A stretch of DNA of 12,821 nucleotides from JBBPYA01 sp038200385 (GTDB taxonomy: Bacteria > Actinomycetota > Actinomycetes > Mycobacteriales > Geodermatophilaceae). Position numbers and translations under genes: made by a program. Below the pieces are notes generated by a model. It saw nothing but the letters and a program-made list of their open reading frames with translations, was not told where the DNA came from and made no database searches. Where the stretch lies: assembly GCA_038200385.1 (NCBI GenBank), contig JBBPYA010000111.1, positions 1 through 12,821 of the forward strand. Reading direction: 5' to 3'. Positions within the stretch are counted from its first letter, which is position 1. Each line of letters opens with the position of its first letter. This document shows, in pieces, positions 6,724 through 12,821 of this stretch.

Positions 6724-7330
6724 TCACCCACTCCCGCCGAGTAGGGCGAGCACGGCCCGGGCGGCGACCGGGTCGGCCAGCAGGTCCAGGTGTCGTCCGG
6801 GCAGCGACGCCATCCGCCACCCTCGTTGCCGGGCCGCCTGTGCGACGTCGTCGTACGCCGGGCTGAGCTGCAGGTAGCCGCAGACCGCCGGCTCCCAGCC
6901 GGCCGGCGCGGGGACGTCGACGTCGAAGAACGTCTCCGGCAGTTGCGGCGCCTCGGCGACGCGGTCGCTCGGATCCGGGACGAGTTCGCGCAGCGCATCC
7001 TCGCCCCACCACGAGGTCCACGGCGGCAGACGCCGTCGACGGCGAGTGCGCGGACCCCGGCACGCATCGACGGGGTGACGGCCGTGCGGCCGACGGCGGC
7101 CGGCAGTACCGCGCCGATCAGTACGACGGCCCGGGCGGCCGGCAGTACCGCGCCGATCGGTATGACGGCCCGGGCGGCGGGCAGCCCGTCGAGTACCACC
7201 CGTGCGAGCACCCGGCCCGGAGTGTGCGAGCACGGCGTCGGCGTCCGGATCTGCGGCCACGGCGGCATCGCGGGCCCGCCGCCACCAGCCCTCGGCGCCG
7301 GCCGGGCGGAGATCCGGCGCGGGGACCGAG
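6724..7330 (-). pseudogene. Decayed alpha/beta hydrolase
   Basis: Pieces of one alpha/beta hydrolase lie in two frames. The nucleophile elbow VLAHSG is near 7219-7235 (Ser codon 7219-7221). The frame then changes within about 7200-7218 to RVVLDGLPAARAV and continues through SMRAGVRALAVDGV. It changes again near 7028 to PPWTSWWGEDALRELVPD. The C-terminus follows with CGYLQLSPAYDDVAQAARQR and then the likely catalytic His in LPGRHLDLL. The N-terminal strand and oxyanion region expected before residue about 60 are missing: similarity stops near 7330. A 39-bp tandem duplication further disrupts the core strand after the nucleophile. Truncation plus two frameshifts make activity very unlikely. The original substrate is unknown. 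Confidence 0.75.
7102..7179. repeat. Two tandem 39-bp units inside the hydrolase remnant
   Basis: Units 7102-7140 and 7141-7179 match at 36 of 39 positions; a partial third copy (GGCAG) follows. On the minus strand each encodes 13 residues, LPAARAVIPIGAV and LPAARAVVLIGAV, so the duplication is in frame and doubles a hydrophobic core strand. This looks like slippage in a decaying gene. Confidence 0.85.
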
Positions 7331-7402
7331 TGACTAGGCCTGGAACGGACGCCTTTGGCCGCTCCGACGAAACTTGTCCCTCGTTTGGTGGAGCATGGCG
7401 GT

Positions 7403-8758
7403 GTGCGCTTCGACATGGATCGTTTGCCGACCGGGGCCGCTGGGTGGAATGCGCTCGTTGACCACGCCGTCGCGCTCGGTGACCTGTCTGAGGTCGGCTG
7501 GCTTGAGCTCAAGGGCGCCTTGTCCTTCGAGACGAAGACCGATCGGAAGCGTTCGGCGGCCGTCATGGCTCGAGCTGTTCTTGGCATGGCCAACCGGATG
7601 CCCGAGGCCGCGAGCAGGTACGCGGGCGGGCACGGTGTGGTGCTACTCGGGGTGCAGGGGCAGTCGGTGGTGGGTGCAGCGCGGGTGGATCCGGCCGTGT
7701 TGACCGAGATCATGCGGCCCTACCTTGGTGCCGACGGGCCTCGCTGGGACCACGTCTTCGTGAACCATCCAGACGGTCTGGTGCTGGCGATCATCGTGGA
7801 TCCGCCGCAGTGGGGAGATCCCATCCACACCAACCGGAAAGAATTCCAGGACCTCACCACCAGGCTCAGCGTGCGCGACGGAGACATCTTTGTGCGTTAC
7901 CCCGGACAGACCAGGCCCGCGAGCAGCCATGACCTTGCCGAGTTGCAGCGGCGTCGAGAGCGATCGCCGAGCGCCGGAGCGCGGATTGACGTCCAGTACG
8001 ACGACAAGTTCGACCATGTCGACCTGGACTCTGTTCGAGAGCTGGCGTGCGGCGACGTGCATGCTCGAGCCGACGCACTGCTGGCAGGGCTTCCGGAGGG
8101 GCCGGTCGAACCTGATCGGTACCGGACGTTCGGAGGGCCCTTGGCCGGGGACCAGGACCGGCGCTCAGCGAGCGCTTTCCGGGCGGAGGTTGAGCAGTGG
8201 CGAAGTGCGTCGCTGAGACAGGCCGAGACGGTAGTCGCCGAGTTCCTCAGGCACCATCTGAGCCGTGGCCGGTTCGCGCTCCAGAACACGTCGAGCCGCT
8301 ACTTCCAGGCCGTCCAAGTCCAGGTCCAGTTCCCGCCCGGCGTCCTCGTGCTCGTGGCATCCGACACCGCCTACTGTGACCACGGTGGCCCGTTCCGGTT
8401 TCTGTCCCTGCTGCCCGAGCCACCGGCGGAGTGGGGCAGCAGCACGTTTCAGCGGCTGATCCGCCCGCCACCTACTCAGTCCAATGTGCACAGCATTCGA
8501 TCGAACGTGGACGTGGTAGACGGCGCAGATGGTGCTCTGCTGACGTGGGATGTGGGCGATCTTCGTCCCCGGAGTACGGAACGCGGTCAGGAGCTGCTTG
8601 CCCTGGTGACAGGCAAACACATCAACGCGATCACAGCGCCCTGGCGCGTGACCGCTCGGAAGGTTGACCACGTGTTCGAGGACACCCTCACAGTGTCGTG
8701 TGCCCAGGAGCCTGGTACGCATTTGTCTTGGTCGGACCGCGAACACCTCCAGCCATGA
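7403..8758 (+). CDS. Schlafen/AlbA_2-type putative DNA-binding protein
   Basis: A 451-residue protein whose first 175 residues resemble the AlbA_2 (Schlafen AAA_4-like) domain: GWLELKGALSF (residues 32-42), GMANRMPEAA (61-70), GHGVVLLGVQG (76-86), and RDGDIFVRYPGQTRPASSHD near 148-167. This order of a Glu/Lys strand, an ANR helix, a glycine-rich strand and an RDG-x-x-VR strand is typical. The remaining 275 residues contain mixed helix and strand (EVEQWRSASLRQAETVVAEF then FALQNTSSRYFQAVQVQVQF) that I cannot assign. GTG 7403 is chosen because GGTGGAG ends nine bases upstream and similarity begins there; TTG 7355 in the same frame would add 16 residues. Family members are reported as DNA/RNA-binding proteins, regulators or accessory defence components. 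No partner enzyme is visible nearby, so the role is open. Confidence 0.7.
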   Translation: MRFDMDRLPTGAAGWNALVDHAVALGDLSEVGWLELKGALSFETKTDRKRSAAVMARAVLGMANRMPEAASRYAGGHGVVLLGVQGQSVVGAARVDPAVLTEIMRPYLGADGPRWDHVFVNHPDGLVLAIIVDPPQWGDPIHTNRKEFQDLTTRLSVRDGDIFVRYPGQTRPASSHDLAELQRRRERSPSAGARIDVQYDDKFDHVDLDSVRELACGDVHARADALLAGLPEGPVEPDRYRTFGGPLAGDQDRRSASAFRAEVEQWRSASLRQAETVVAEFLRHHLSRGRFALQNTSSRYFQAVQVQVQFPPGVLVLVASDTAYCDHGGPFRFLSLLPEPPAEWGSSTFQRLIRPPPTQSNVHSIRSNVDVVDGADGALLTWDVGDLRPRSTERGQELLALVTGKHINAITAPWRVTARKVDHVFEDTLTVSCAQEPGTHLSWSDREHLQP

Positions 8759-8783
8759 CGTCGCGGCGCATACCGAGCAGACA

Positions 8784-9753
8784 ATGGGCCTGACGACCAA
8801 CACCGCCCTCGCCCCCGGGGCACCGGCCACGCGTGCGCGGTCTCTTGCCGAAGCGTGCCCAACGCGTCGACAGGCTCGTGGCGCCGTGATCGGGCTCTGG
8901 CCTGAGGTCTGCGCTGGCTCAGGGCTGGACATGCTGGCTGAGTCCCCACCGTCCGGGCCGTCACCCATGCAGCTGTGGGAGGGGCTCGACGCCAACTTGT
9001 TCCAGGCTCAACCCGGCGCGCTGCTCGCCCTACAGCCGCATTCAGACGACAAGTTCCAGCAGACTCGGTGCGACGCCAACAAGCAGCTACAGACCACGAT
9101 CCGATCGTGGCAGGAGCTCTACTACCGAGTCTGGCTCACCGGCGTCTGTGGGGCCGCCGCGAAGCGACACGCCAGCCAGCTTCGCCCTGGCCCGGCCGCA
9201 GTTGCTCCGGGCGCCGGCCGCGGCCGCCGGATACGCCCTGCAACCCGCCAGTACCCAGTCGCGGACAGCGCAGGCCCTGCTGGACACGCTCAACCTGGCG
9301 ACATTGCCGACCGTGGGGCACGTCGTTGCCGCCGATCTCGAGCAGGTCACCCTTGACCTATCGCTTGTCCCTCTGGACGAGGTGCTCGACTTCCGGCGCT
9401 AGTACGGCGCCCAGCACCGCGCCTACGCTCGCGACCTGCGGCGGTTCGTCCGTGACGCAGCGGCACTCGACCCGGAAACACGCGAGCGGGTCATCCTCGA
9501 CCGTCGCGAGGCCCTTGCCGACACCGCCGATGAACTCCGACGGGTCGCTCGGAGTTCTTGGCGCCGCCCGCTGGCCACGTTTGGGCTGGGCATCGTCGGA
9601 AGCGCCGTCACCCTCGCCTACGGCAACCCGATCGGCGCCGGGCTGACCGCTACCGCAGCCCTACTCGGACTCCGTCGGCAGGCGGATGCCGCCAGCGCGT
9701 ACACCTACCTGTTTCAGGCCCAGCGCCATCTTTCGACCAAGAACGACCGCTAA
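8784..9753 (+). pseudogene. Degenerate gene, C-terminal part resembling DUF6236-type proteins
   Basis: Frame 1 from ATG 8784 gives MGLTTNTALAPGAPATRARS and, further on, RSWQELYYRVWLTGVCG. Around 9150-9200 coding character moves to another frame (LARPQLLRAPAAAAGYALQP, LPTVGHVVAADLEQ, LSLVPLDEVLDFRR). That frame is stopped by TAG at 9400-9402, yet continues convincingly afterwards: YGAQHRAYARDLRRFVRDAA, DELRRVARSSWRRPLATFGL, and a glycine/alanine-rich hydrophobic stretch to TAA 9751-9753. The sequence around VPLDEVLDFRR followed by RAYARDLRRF is what I associate with the C-terminus of DUF6236-like proteins, from memory only. The N-terminal half may belong to something else. No intact product is expected unless the TAG and frame change are sequencing errors. 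Confidence 0.5.
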
Positions 9754-9771
9754 CGGGTCCCCGGGCCCGTT
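9752..9771 (+). terminator. Hairpin overlapping the stop of the degenerate gene
   Basis: AACGGG at 9752-9757 pairs with CCCGTT at 9766-9771, and two further inner pairs (one G-U) are possible around a short loop. It overlaps the TAA stop and is followed by only a weak T-rich tail (TGTTGG). It is a candidate weak terminator between the degenerate gene and the small membrane protein gene. Confidence 0.35.
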
Positions 9772-9813
9772 GTTGGCGGGGGCCACACTGCCGCAGACCG
9801 AGGAGACTTGGGT

Positions 9814-9993
9814 GTGACCCAGTTGCGATGGCTCGCCGCCGGGTGTCTCCTGCTGGGTGTCTGGCTGATGGCCACCGTGCTGGTGTACGTCGACGTCCTG
9901 GGTTATGCGTGGCACTGCTGGCGCTACTGTTCGGAACGGTCTACGTCCGACCCCGGTGATGAACCGTCCTTGTTCTGTGGAGCCCGTCGCTGA
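9814..9993 (+). CDS. Small single-span membrane protein, paralogue of the one at 3581-3766
   Basis: A 59-residue protein, VTQLRWLAAGCLLLGVWLMA and onward, with one membrane segment (about residues 6-32), then a Cys/aromatic-rich stretch AWHCWRYCSERS and a polar tail. GTG 9814 is preceded by AGGAG at 9801-9805 at good spacing, which fixes the start and supports translation. The core matches the minus-strand protein at 3581-3766 (GC, GVWLM, Y-x-D, L), so the window holds two diverged copies in opposite orientations. The N-terminus should be outside or inside according to its single Arg; I cannot settle topology. It follows the degenerate gene by 60 bases. Function is unknown. Confidence 0.6.
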   Translation: MTQLRWLAAGCLLLGVWLMATVLVYVDVLGYAWHCWRYCSERSTSDPGDEPSLFCGARR

Positions 9994-10025
9994 CAGCCGC
10001 GAGAGATTGTCGATCCGAGAGCTCG

Positions 10026-10031
10026 TACAGT
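10026..10031 (+). promoter_or_regulatory. Candidate -10 element of a leaderless transcript
   Basis: TACAGT lies seven bases before the ATG at 10039, close to the actinobacterial -10 consensus TANNNT. Transcription would then start at or next to the ATG. There is no Shine-Dalgarno in the region. No well-spaced -35 is obvious (TTGTCG at 10007-10012 is only 13 bases away). Confidence 0.45.
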
Positions 10032-10038
10032 AGGTCGC

Positions 10039-10296
10039 ATGGGGACAGCGAAGTTCGACGAGGGTAAATCGTATCTCGTGCGCCGGTTACACATCCTCAA
10101 CGCCGACGGGTCCCGTAAGACGGTTGAGGGCGCCGCCGTCGTGTTCACGCCTGGCTGGATGTTTGTCCAGGAAACCACTAGCGATGGCTATGTCGTGCCG
10201 CGAGAGCGGGTACTCCTTGTCGAGGGGGTTAAGAGGCCGCGATCTGACGATGAATCAGTTGCGATCCCGAGCACGGACTTTCCGCCGGTGCGGTAG
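10039..10296 (+). CDS. Uncharacterised 85-residue cytoplasmic protein
   Basis: The product begins MGTAKFDEGKSYLVRRLHIL and alternates short strands and turns (KTVEGAAVVFTPGWMFVQET, GYVVPRERVLLVEGV), suggesting a small beta-barrel or SH3-like fold, with a polar tail. No Cys, signal or membrane segment is present and no family is recognised. The ATG is preceded by a likely -10 hexamer rather than a ribosome binding site, so leaderless translation is inferred. It is separated from the small membrane protein gene by 45 bases. Having its own promoter suggests independent expression. The 147 bases from 10297 to 10443 hold no gene that I can support. Confidence 0.55.
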   Translation: MGTAKFDEGKSYLVRRLHILNADGSRKTVEGAAVVFTPGWMFVQETTSDGYVVPRERVLLVEGVKRPRSDDESVAIPSTDFPPVR

Positions 10297-10443
10297 CAGG
10301 CTGCAGCGGTTCGTTACAGCGCCTGCCCCGATGAAGAACCTGCCAGGCATGCCAGCCACTGCCTCAATCGCCCACGACCGCTGCGCGGTTGCCCGCATCG
10401 AGGCCCCCGCCGACGGGAGGGATGGCAGCGGGAACGGAGGGGC

Positions 10444-10851
10444 TCAGCGAGCGCGGCGAAACACCATGGGCTTCTTCCAGGAGGACTCGAACATGCAGGC
10501 GCCGCCGGTCTTGTGCCGGTCGGCGATGTGCAGCGCGAGCGTCTCGCGGAAGGTCTGTGGGAACGGGACTACCCGGTCCTTCGCGCCCTTGCCGAGGGTG
10601 ATCCGGATTCGGCACGCGTCCAGGTCGACGACGTCGTCGATGCGGATGGCGACGAGTTCGGCGACGCGGACGCCGGGGTAGAGCAGGGTCTTGATCAGGA
10701 CCATGTCGCCGCTGCGGCGGGCTTGCCAGACGGTCTGGTAGTAGCGGCGGATCTTGTCCTCGCTGGGCACGTAGGGCAACGTCTTCGGCTCGCGTTCGAC
10801 CTGGACGTCGAGTTCGTCGCGCAGCGCCCGGAACACGGCCTTGAGGTGACG
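10444..10851 (-). pseudogene. Tyrosine recombinase (phage-type integrase) fragment lacking both ends
   Basis: The readable protein is RHLKAVFRALRDELDVQVER followed by EPKTLPYVPSEDKIRRYYQT and the start of a tyrosine recombinase catalytic domain. LLYPGVRVAELVAIRIDD contains the first catalytic Arg (GVRVAEL). ITLGKGAKDRVVPFPQTFRE contains the conserved Lys turn. It stops at 10444-10446 (FRRAR) shortly after FESSWKK, so the H-x-x-R pair, the second His and the nucleophilic Tyr are missing. Upstream, a TGA at 10852-10854 closes the frame, removing most of the core-binding domain. It cannot cut or join DNA. I see no continuation in other frames, so this is a truncated remnant rather than a frameshifted gene. 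It probably once served an integrated mobile element. Confidence 0.8.
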
Positions 10852-11040
10852 TCATCGCACCGGCGCTGGCTCGGCTGTCGGTGCCGACCCTGTTCCTCCA
10901 GGCCGAGCGGGGGATGCTCGACCAGCCTGGCGGGCTGTACCCGGCGGACCAGGTGGCAGCTGCTGCCGCCGAGATGGACCTCCTGCAGGCCACCACGGTC
11001 GCCGGGACCAACCACTACACGATCGTGCTCGGGAAGCCGG
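10848..11040 (+). pseudogene. C-terminal fragment of an alpha/beta hydrolase
   Basis: Plus-strand codons from 10848 read DVIAPALARLSVPTLFLQAE then RGMLDQPGGLYPADQ, and finally GTNHYTIVLGKPG. That is the usual end of an alpha/beta hydrolase: the strand carrying the acidic residue, and the loop with the catalytic His (NHYTIV, about 11008-11025). A TGA at 10842-10844 closes the frame just upstream, so the nucleophile Ser domain is absent. After LGKPG the sequence becomes proline-rich and similarity stops near 11040. It differs in type from the remnant at 6724-7330. The following 144 bases (11041-11184) contain no gene that I can support, although a minus-strand reading from 11154 (MPARALTDTETVARHRGR) is noted. 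Confidence 0.7.
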
Positions 11041-11184
11041 GCCCCCGCCCGGAGAGGGCGTCACACCAGAACGCGCAGTCCCATCCGGGTACCGCACGGT
11101 CCTTCCCCGGTGGCGGGCGACCGTCTCAGTGTCGGTCAGCGCGCGGGCCGGCACCTCCTGGCTGACCTGGGCGGGGGAGCACGC

Positions 11185-11538
11185 TCACTGCCTGGTGGCC
11201 TGTCCCGCTGCTGCCTGCACGTGCTGCGTGTCGCCGCCGGTGTCCCGGTCCGGTGGCCGGCACAGCCGCCGTACTTCGCTGACGGTCAGCTCGCACAGCT
11301 GGGCGGCTCGCAGCACGCTGACCCCTTCGGCCAACACCGCGCGCAACCCGACCGCCATCGCCTGCTCCGCGCGCGCGGCGGCCAGCCGGGCCTCACCGCG
11401 TTCGCTGATCGCCAGGTAGACCGACGTCGCGCCGGCCTCGATCCGCTCGTCTCGCGCTGCCCGGTCCTCGTCCAGCTTCGTCCTGCGCGCGCGAGCCCGC
11501 GCCCGGGCCTCCTGCTCGACCTTCGCTATCCGACCCAC
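11185..11538 (-). CDS. Coiled-coil and helix-turn-helix protein next to the relaxase
   Basis: A 117-residue protein with an Ala/Arg/Glu-rich coiled-coil N-terminus (KVEQEARARARARRTKLDED then RAARDERIEAGATSVYLAIS) followed by a likely helix-turn-helix, GVSVLRAAQLCELTVSEVRR, and a Gln/Ala-rich tail. GTG 11538 is preferred over the upstream ATG 11625 because GGGAGG lies about ten bases before it and the coiled coil starts there. The protein is cytoplasmic and probably binds DNA. It is divergent from the relaxase gene across 180 bases holding an 8-bp inverted repeat, the layout expected of an auxiliary relaxosome protein or an autoregulating repressor. Similar small proteins beside TrwC-type genes in actinomycete elements are familiar to me, but I give no name. 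Confidence 0.6.
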   Translation of the reverse strand: MGRIAKVEQEARARARARRTKLDEDRAARDERIEAGATSVYLAISERGEARLAAARAEQAMAVGLRAVLAEGVSVLRAAQLCELTVSEVRRLCRPPDRDTGGDTQHVQAAAGQATRQ

Positions 11539-11635
11539 CCGACCGGCACCTCCCACGTCCAGCCAAATCTGGCACCGCACGTTCGTCGTTACGGATCCTC
11601 GCACGCCCTCGTGTCGCCTCCCCACAGATCCTCAG

Positions 11636-11661
11636 AGGTCTTAACGCCACTTCTAAGACCT
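11636..11661. promoter_or_regulatory. Perfect 8-bp inverted repeat in the divergent intergenic region
   Basis: AGGTCTTA (11636-11643) and TAAGACCT (11654-11661) are perfect complements separated by 10 bases. The centre-to-centre spacing of 18 bases is not quite two helical turns. The site is 58 bases before the relaxase ATG and 98 bases before the start of the helix-turn-helix gene. It may be an operator for that protein or part of an origin of transfer recognised by the relaxase. Being locally AT-richer than its surroundings fits either role. Confidence 0.45.
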
Positions 11662-11718
11662 ACCGCTCGCCACACACCTCTTGCATCATCGGAGTCTGAA
11701 CCGCACGCTGGTGGGGTG

Positions 11719-12821
11719 ATGACGCTGCACAAACTGACCGCCGGGGACGGGTACACGTACCTGACCGGGCAGGTCGCGGCGTTGGACTCCACCGAGAAGG
11801 GGTTCACCGGGCTCGGGGACTACTACACGCAGCGCGGGGAGTCACCCGGGCGGTGGGGCGGGGCCGGCATGGCCGGGTTGGGCGGGTTGGACGCCGGGGA
11901 GGCGGTGTCCGAGACGCAGATGAGGGCGCTGTTCGGGGAGGGTCGGCACCCCGACGCCGACGCGATCGAACATGCCGCCTGCGCCGCCGGCGGCTCGGCC
12001 GGGGATGCCCGCGCCGCGACGCAGCTCGGGCATCCATTCAAGGTGTTTCCCGCGGTGAATGAGTTCCGGGTCGCGTGCGCGGCCCGGTTCGCCGACTACA
12101 ACGCCGCGATCGGCTTCCCGCGGGACTGGCCGGTACCGGCCGGGGTGCGGGCGCGGATCCGCACCGACATCGGCCGGGAAGGCATCCAGGCCGCGTTCGG
12201 GCGGCCGCCGGCCGAGGACCGGGAGCTGGCCGGGTACATCGCCCGGGCGTCTCGGCAGGCGACCACCGCGGTGGCCGGCTACGACCTGACGTTCACCCCG
12301 GTGAAGAGCGTGTCCACGCTGTGGGCGGTCGCCCCCCGCGAGGTCGCCGAGCAGATCGAGGCCGGGCACGACGCCGCGGTCACCGACACCGTGGGCTGGC
12401 TGGAGCGGCAGGCCTCCTACACCAGGACCGGGCGTAACGGGGTCCGGCAGGTCGACGTGAGGGGGCTGATCGCGGCGGTGTTCATCCACCGCGATTCCCG
12501 CGACGGCGACCCGAACCTGCACACCCACGTCGCCATCAGCAACAAGGTGCAGACCCCCGACGGCCGGTGGCTGGCCCTGGACGGCCGGGTGGTCTACAAG
12601 GCCACCGTCGCCGCCTCCGAGCGGTACAACACCCGGCTGGAGGCGCAGCTGGTCGCCCGGCTCGGCGTGGCGTTCGCCGAACGGCCGCGGCCCGACGCCG
12701 GGAAACGGCCGATCCGGGAGATCGTCGGGGTCGACCCGAGGTTGAACGAGGCGTGGTCGAGCCGGCGGGCGGCGATCGAGGCCCGCCGCGGCGAGCTGGC
12801 CTCAGCGTTCCAACAAGATCA
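11719..12821 (+). CDS. TrwC/TraA-type conjugative relaxase, N-terminal part, cut by the window end
   Basis: The first 367 residues of a MOBF-type relaxase, the enzyme that nicks the origin of transfer and covalently carries the strand into the recipient. The start is GDGYTYLTGQVAALDST, then a tyrosine pair DYYTQRGESPGRW (Y35-Y36), the candidate nucleophiles. Next come an actinobacterial insert, YDLTFTPVKSVSTLWAV, and the HUH site HRDSRDGDPNLHTHV (H257, H268, H270) that holds the metal ion. Full-length proteins of this family continue into a helicase domain beyond 12821. ATG 11719 overlaps a GTG at 11716; either could start. No frameshift is seen. It indicates a conjugative plasmid or an integrative conjugative element. 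Confidence 0.92.
   Translation, partial: MTLHKLTAGDGYTYLTGQVAALDSTEKGFTGLGDYYTQRGESPGRWGGAGMAGLGGLDAGEAVSETQMRALFGEGRHPDADAIEHAACAAGGSAGDARAATQLGHPFKVFPAVNEFRVACAARFADYNAAIGFPRDWPVPAGVRARIRTDIGREGIQAAFGRPPAEDRELAGYIARASRQATTAVAGYDLTFTPVKSVSTLWAVAPREVAEQIEAGHDAAVTDTVGWLERQASYTRTGRNGVRQVDVRGLIAAVFIHRDSRDGDPNLHTHVAISNKVQTPDGRWLALDGRVVYKATVAASERYNTRLEAQLVARLGVAFAERPRPDAGKRPIREIVGVDPRLNEAWSSRRAAIEARRGELASAFQQD

Noticed and set aside
6584..7063. Extension of the lipoprotein to 357 residues
   Set aside because: The added part is an Arg/Pro-rich reading over the hydrolase remnant, and it would bury the lipoprotein signal inside the protein.
10297..10443. tRNA gene or attachment site beside the integrase remnant
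   Set aside because: GGTTCG occurs near 10311, but no acceptor stem or cloverleaf can be built around it, and no repeat matches it elsewhere.
11041..11154. Minus-strand reading MPARALTDTETVARHRGR onward
   Set aside because: The first 35 residues look plausible, but the frame continues antisense through the hydrolase fragment, and no ribosome binding site or family supports it.
12805..12821. CAACAAGATCA at the window end resembling the IS1380 end at about 5621
   Set aside because: The match is only about ten bases, lies in frame within the relaxase and lacks other element sequence.
1..12821. CRISPR array
   Set aside because: No regularly spaced short repeats; the only close tandem repeat is the two-unit 39-bp duplication.

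Overview
The window reads as a patchwork of accessory DNA from a GC-rich actinomycete. The evidence is the strong G/C bias at third codon positions, frequent GTG and TTG starts, a probable leaderless gene, and actinobacterial family members: an IS1380-type transposase, a mycothiol-dependent DinB-like protein and a TrwC-type relaxase. I cannot name the genus; a Micromonosporaceae, Frankia or Geodermatophilus-like host is a guess.

Left part (1-2451, plus strand). Bases 1-272 are the decayed end of an IS1380-family element. Two tandem, very similar SAM-dependent methyltransferase genes follow with ATGA overlap. The second carries a pair of compensating frameshifts. A TIGR03086-like mycothiol-dependent metalloenzyme relative comes next and ends 5 bases before a convergent gene.

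Middle part (2457-7330, minus strand). A 364-residue unknown protein with a YNAVKHG motif (possibly HEPN-like) lies downstream of a small membrane protein. A complete IS1380-family element (3997-5653, with inverted repeats and a CTAA target duplication) has a transposase broken by one frameshift. Upstream lie a 58-residue ORF with a strong Shine-Dalgarno, a secreted lipoprotein of unknown function, and a decayed alpha/beta hydrolase containing a 39-bp tandem duplication.

Right part (7403-10296, plus strand). A Schlafen/AlbA_2-type protein is followed by a degenerate gene interrupted by a frame change and an in-frame TAG. Next come a second small membrane protein resembling the one at 3581-3766, and an 85-residue unknown protein that is probably translated leaderless.

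End (10444-12821). A tyrosine recombinase fragment lacking both ends abuts, within about ten bases, a C-terminal fragment of another alpha/beta hydrolase. A coiled-coil plus helix-turn-helix protein is then divergent from the N-terminal half of a TrwC-type relaxase that runs off the window. A perfect 8-bp inverted repeat lies between them and could be an operator or part of an origin of transfer. The relaxase, the integrase remnant, the two IS1380 ends and the many broken genes suggest the edge of an integrated conjugative element or plasmid-derived island. Several frameshifts are single-base changes in GC-rich runs, so sequencing error is a competing explanation for some of them.
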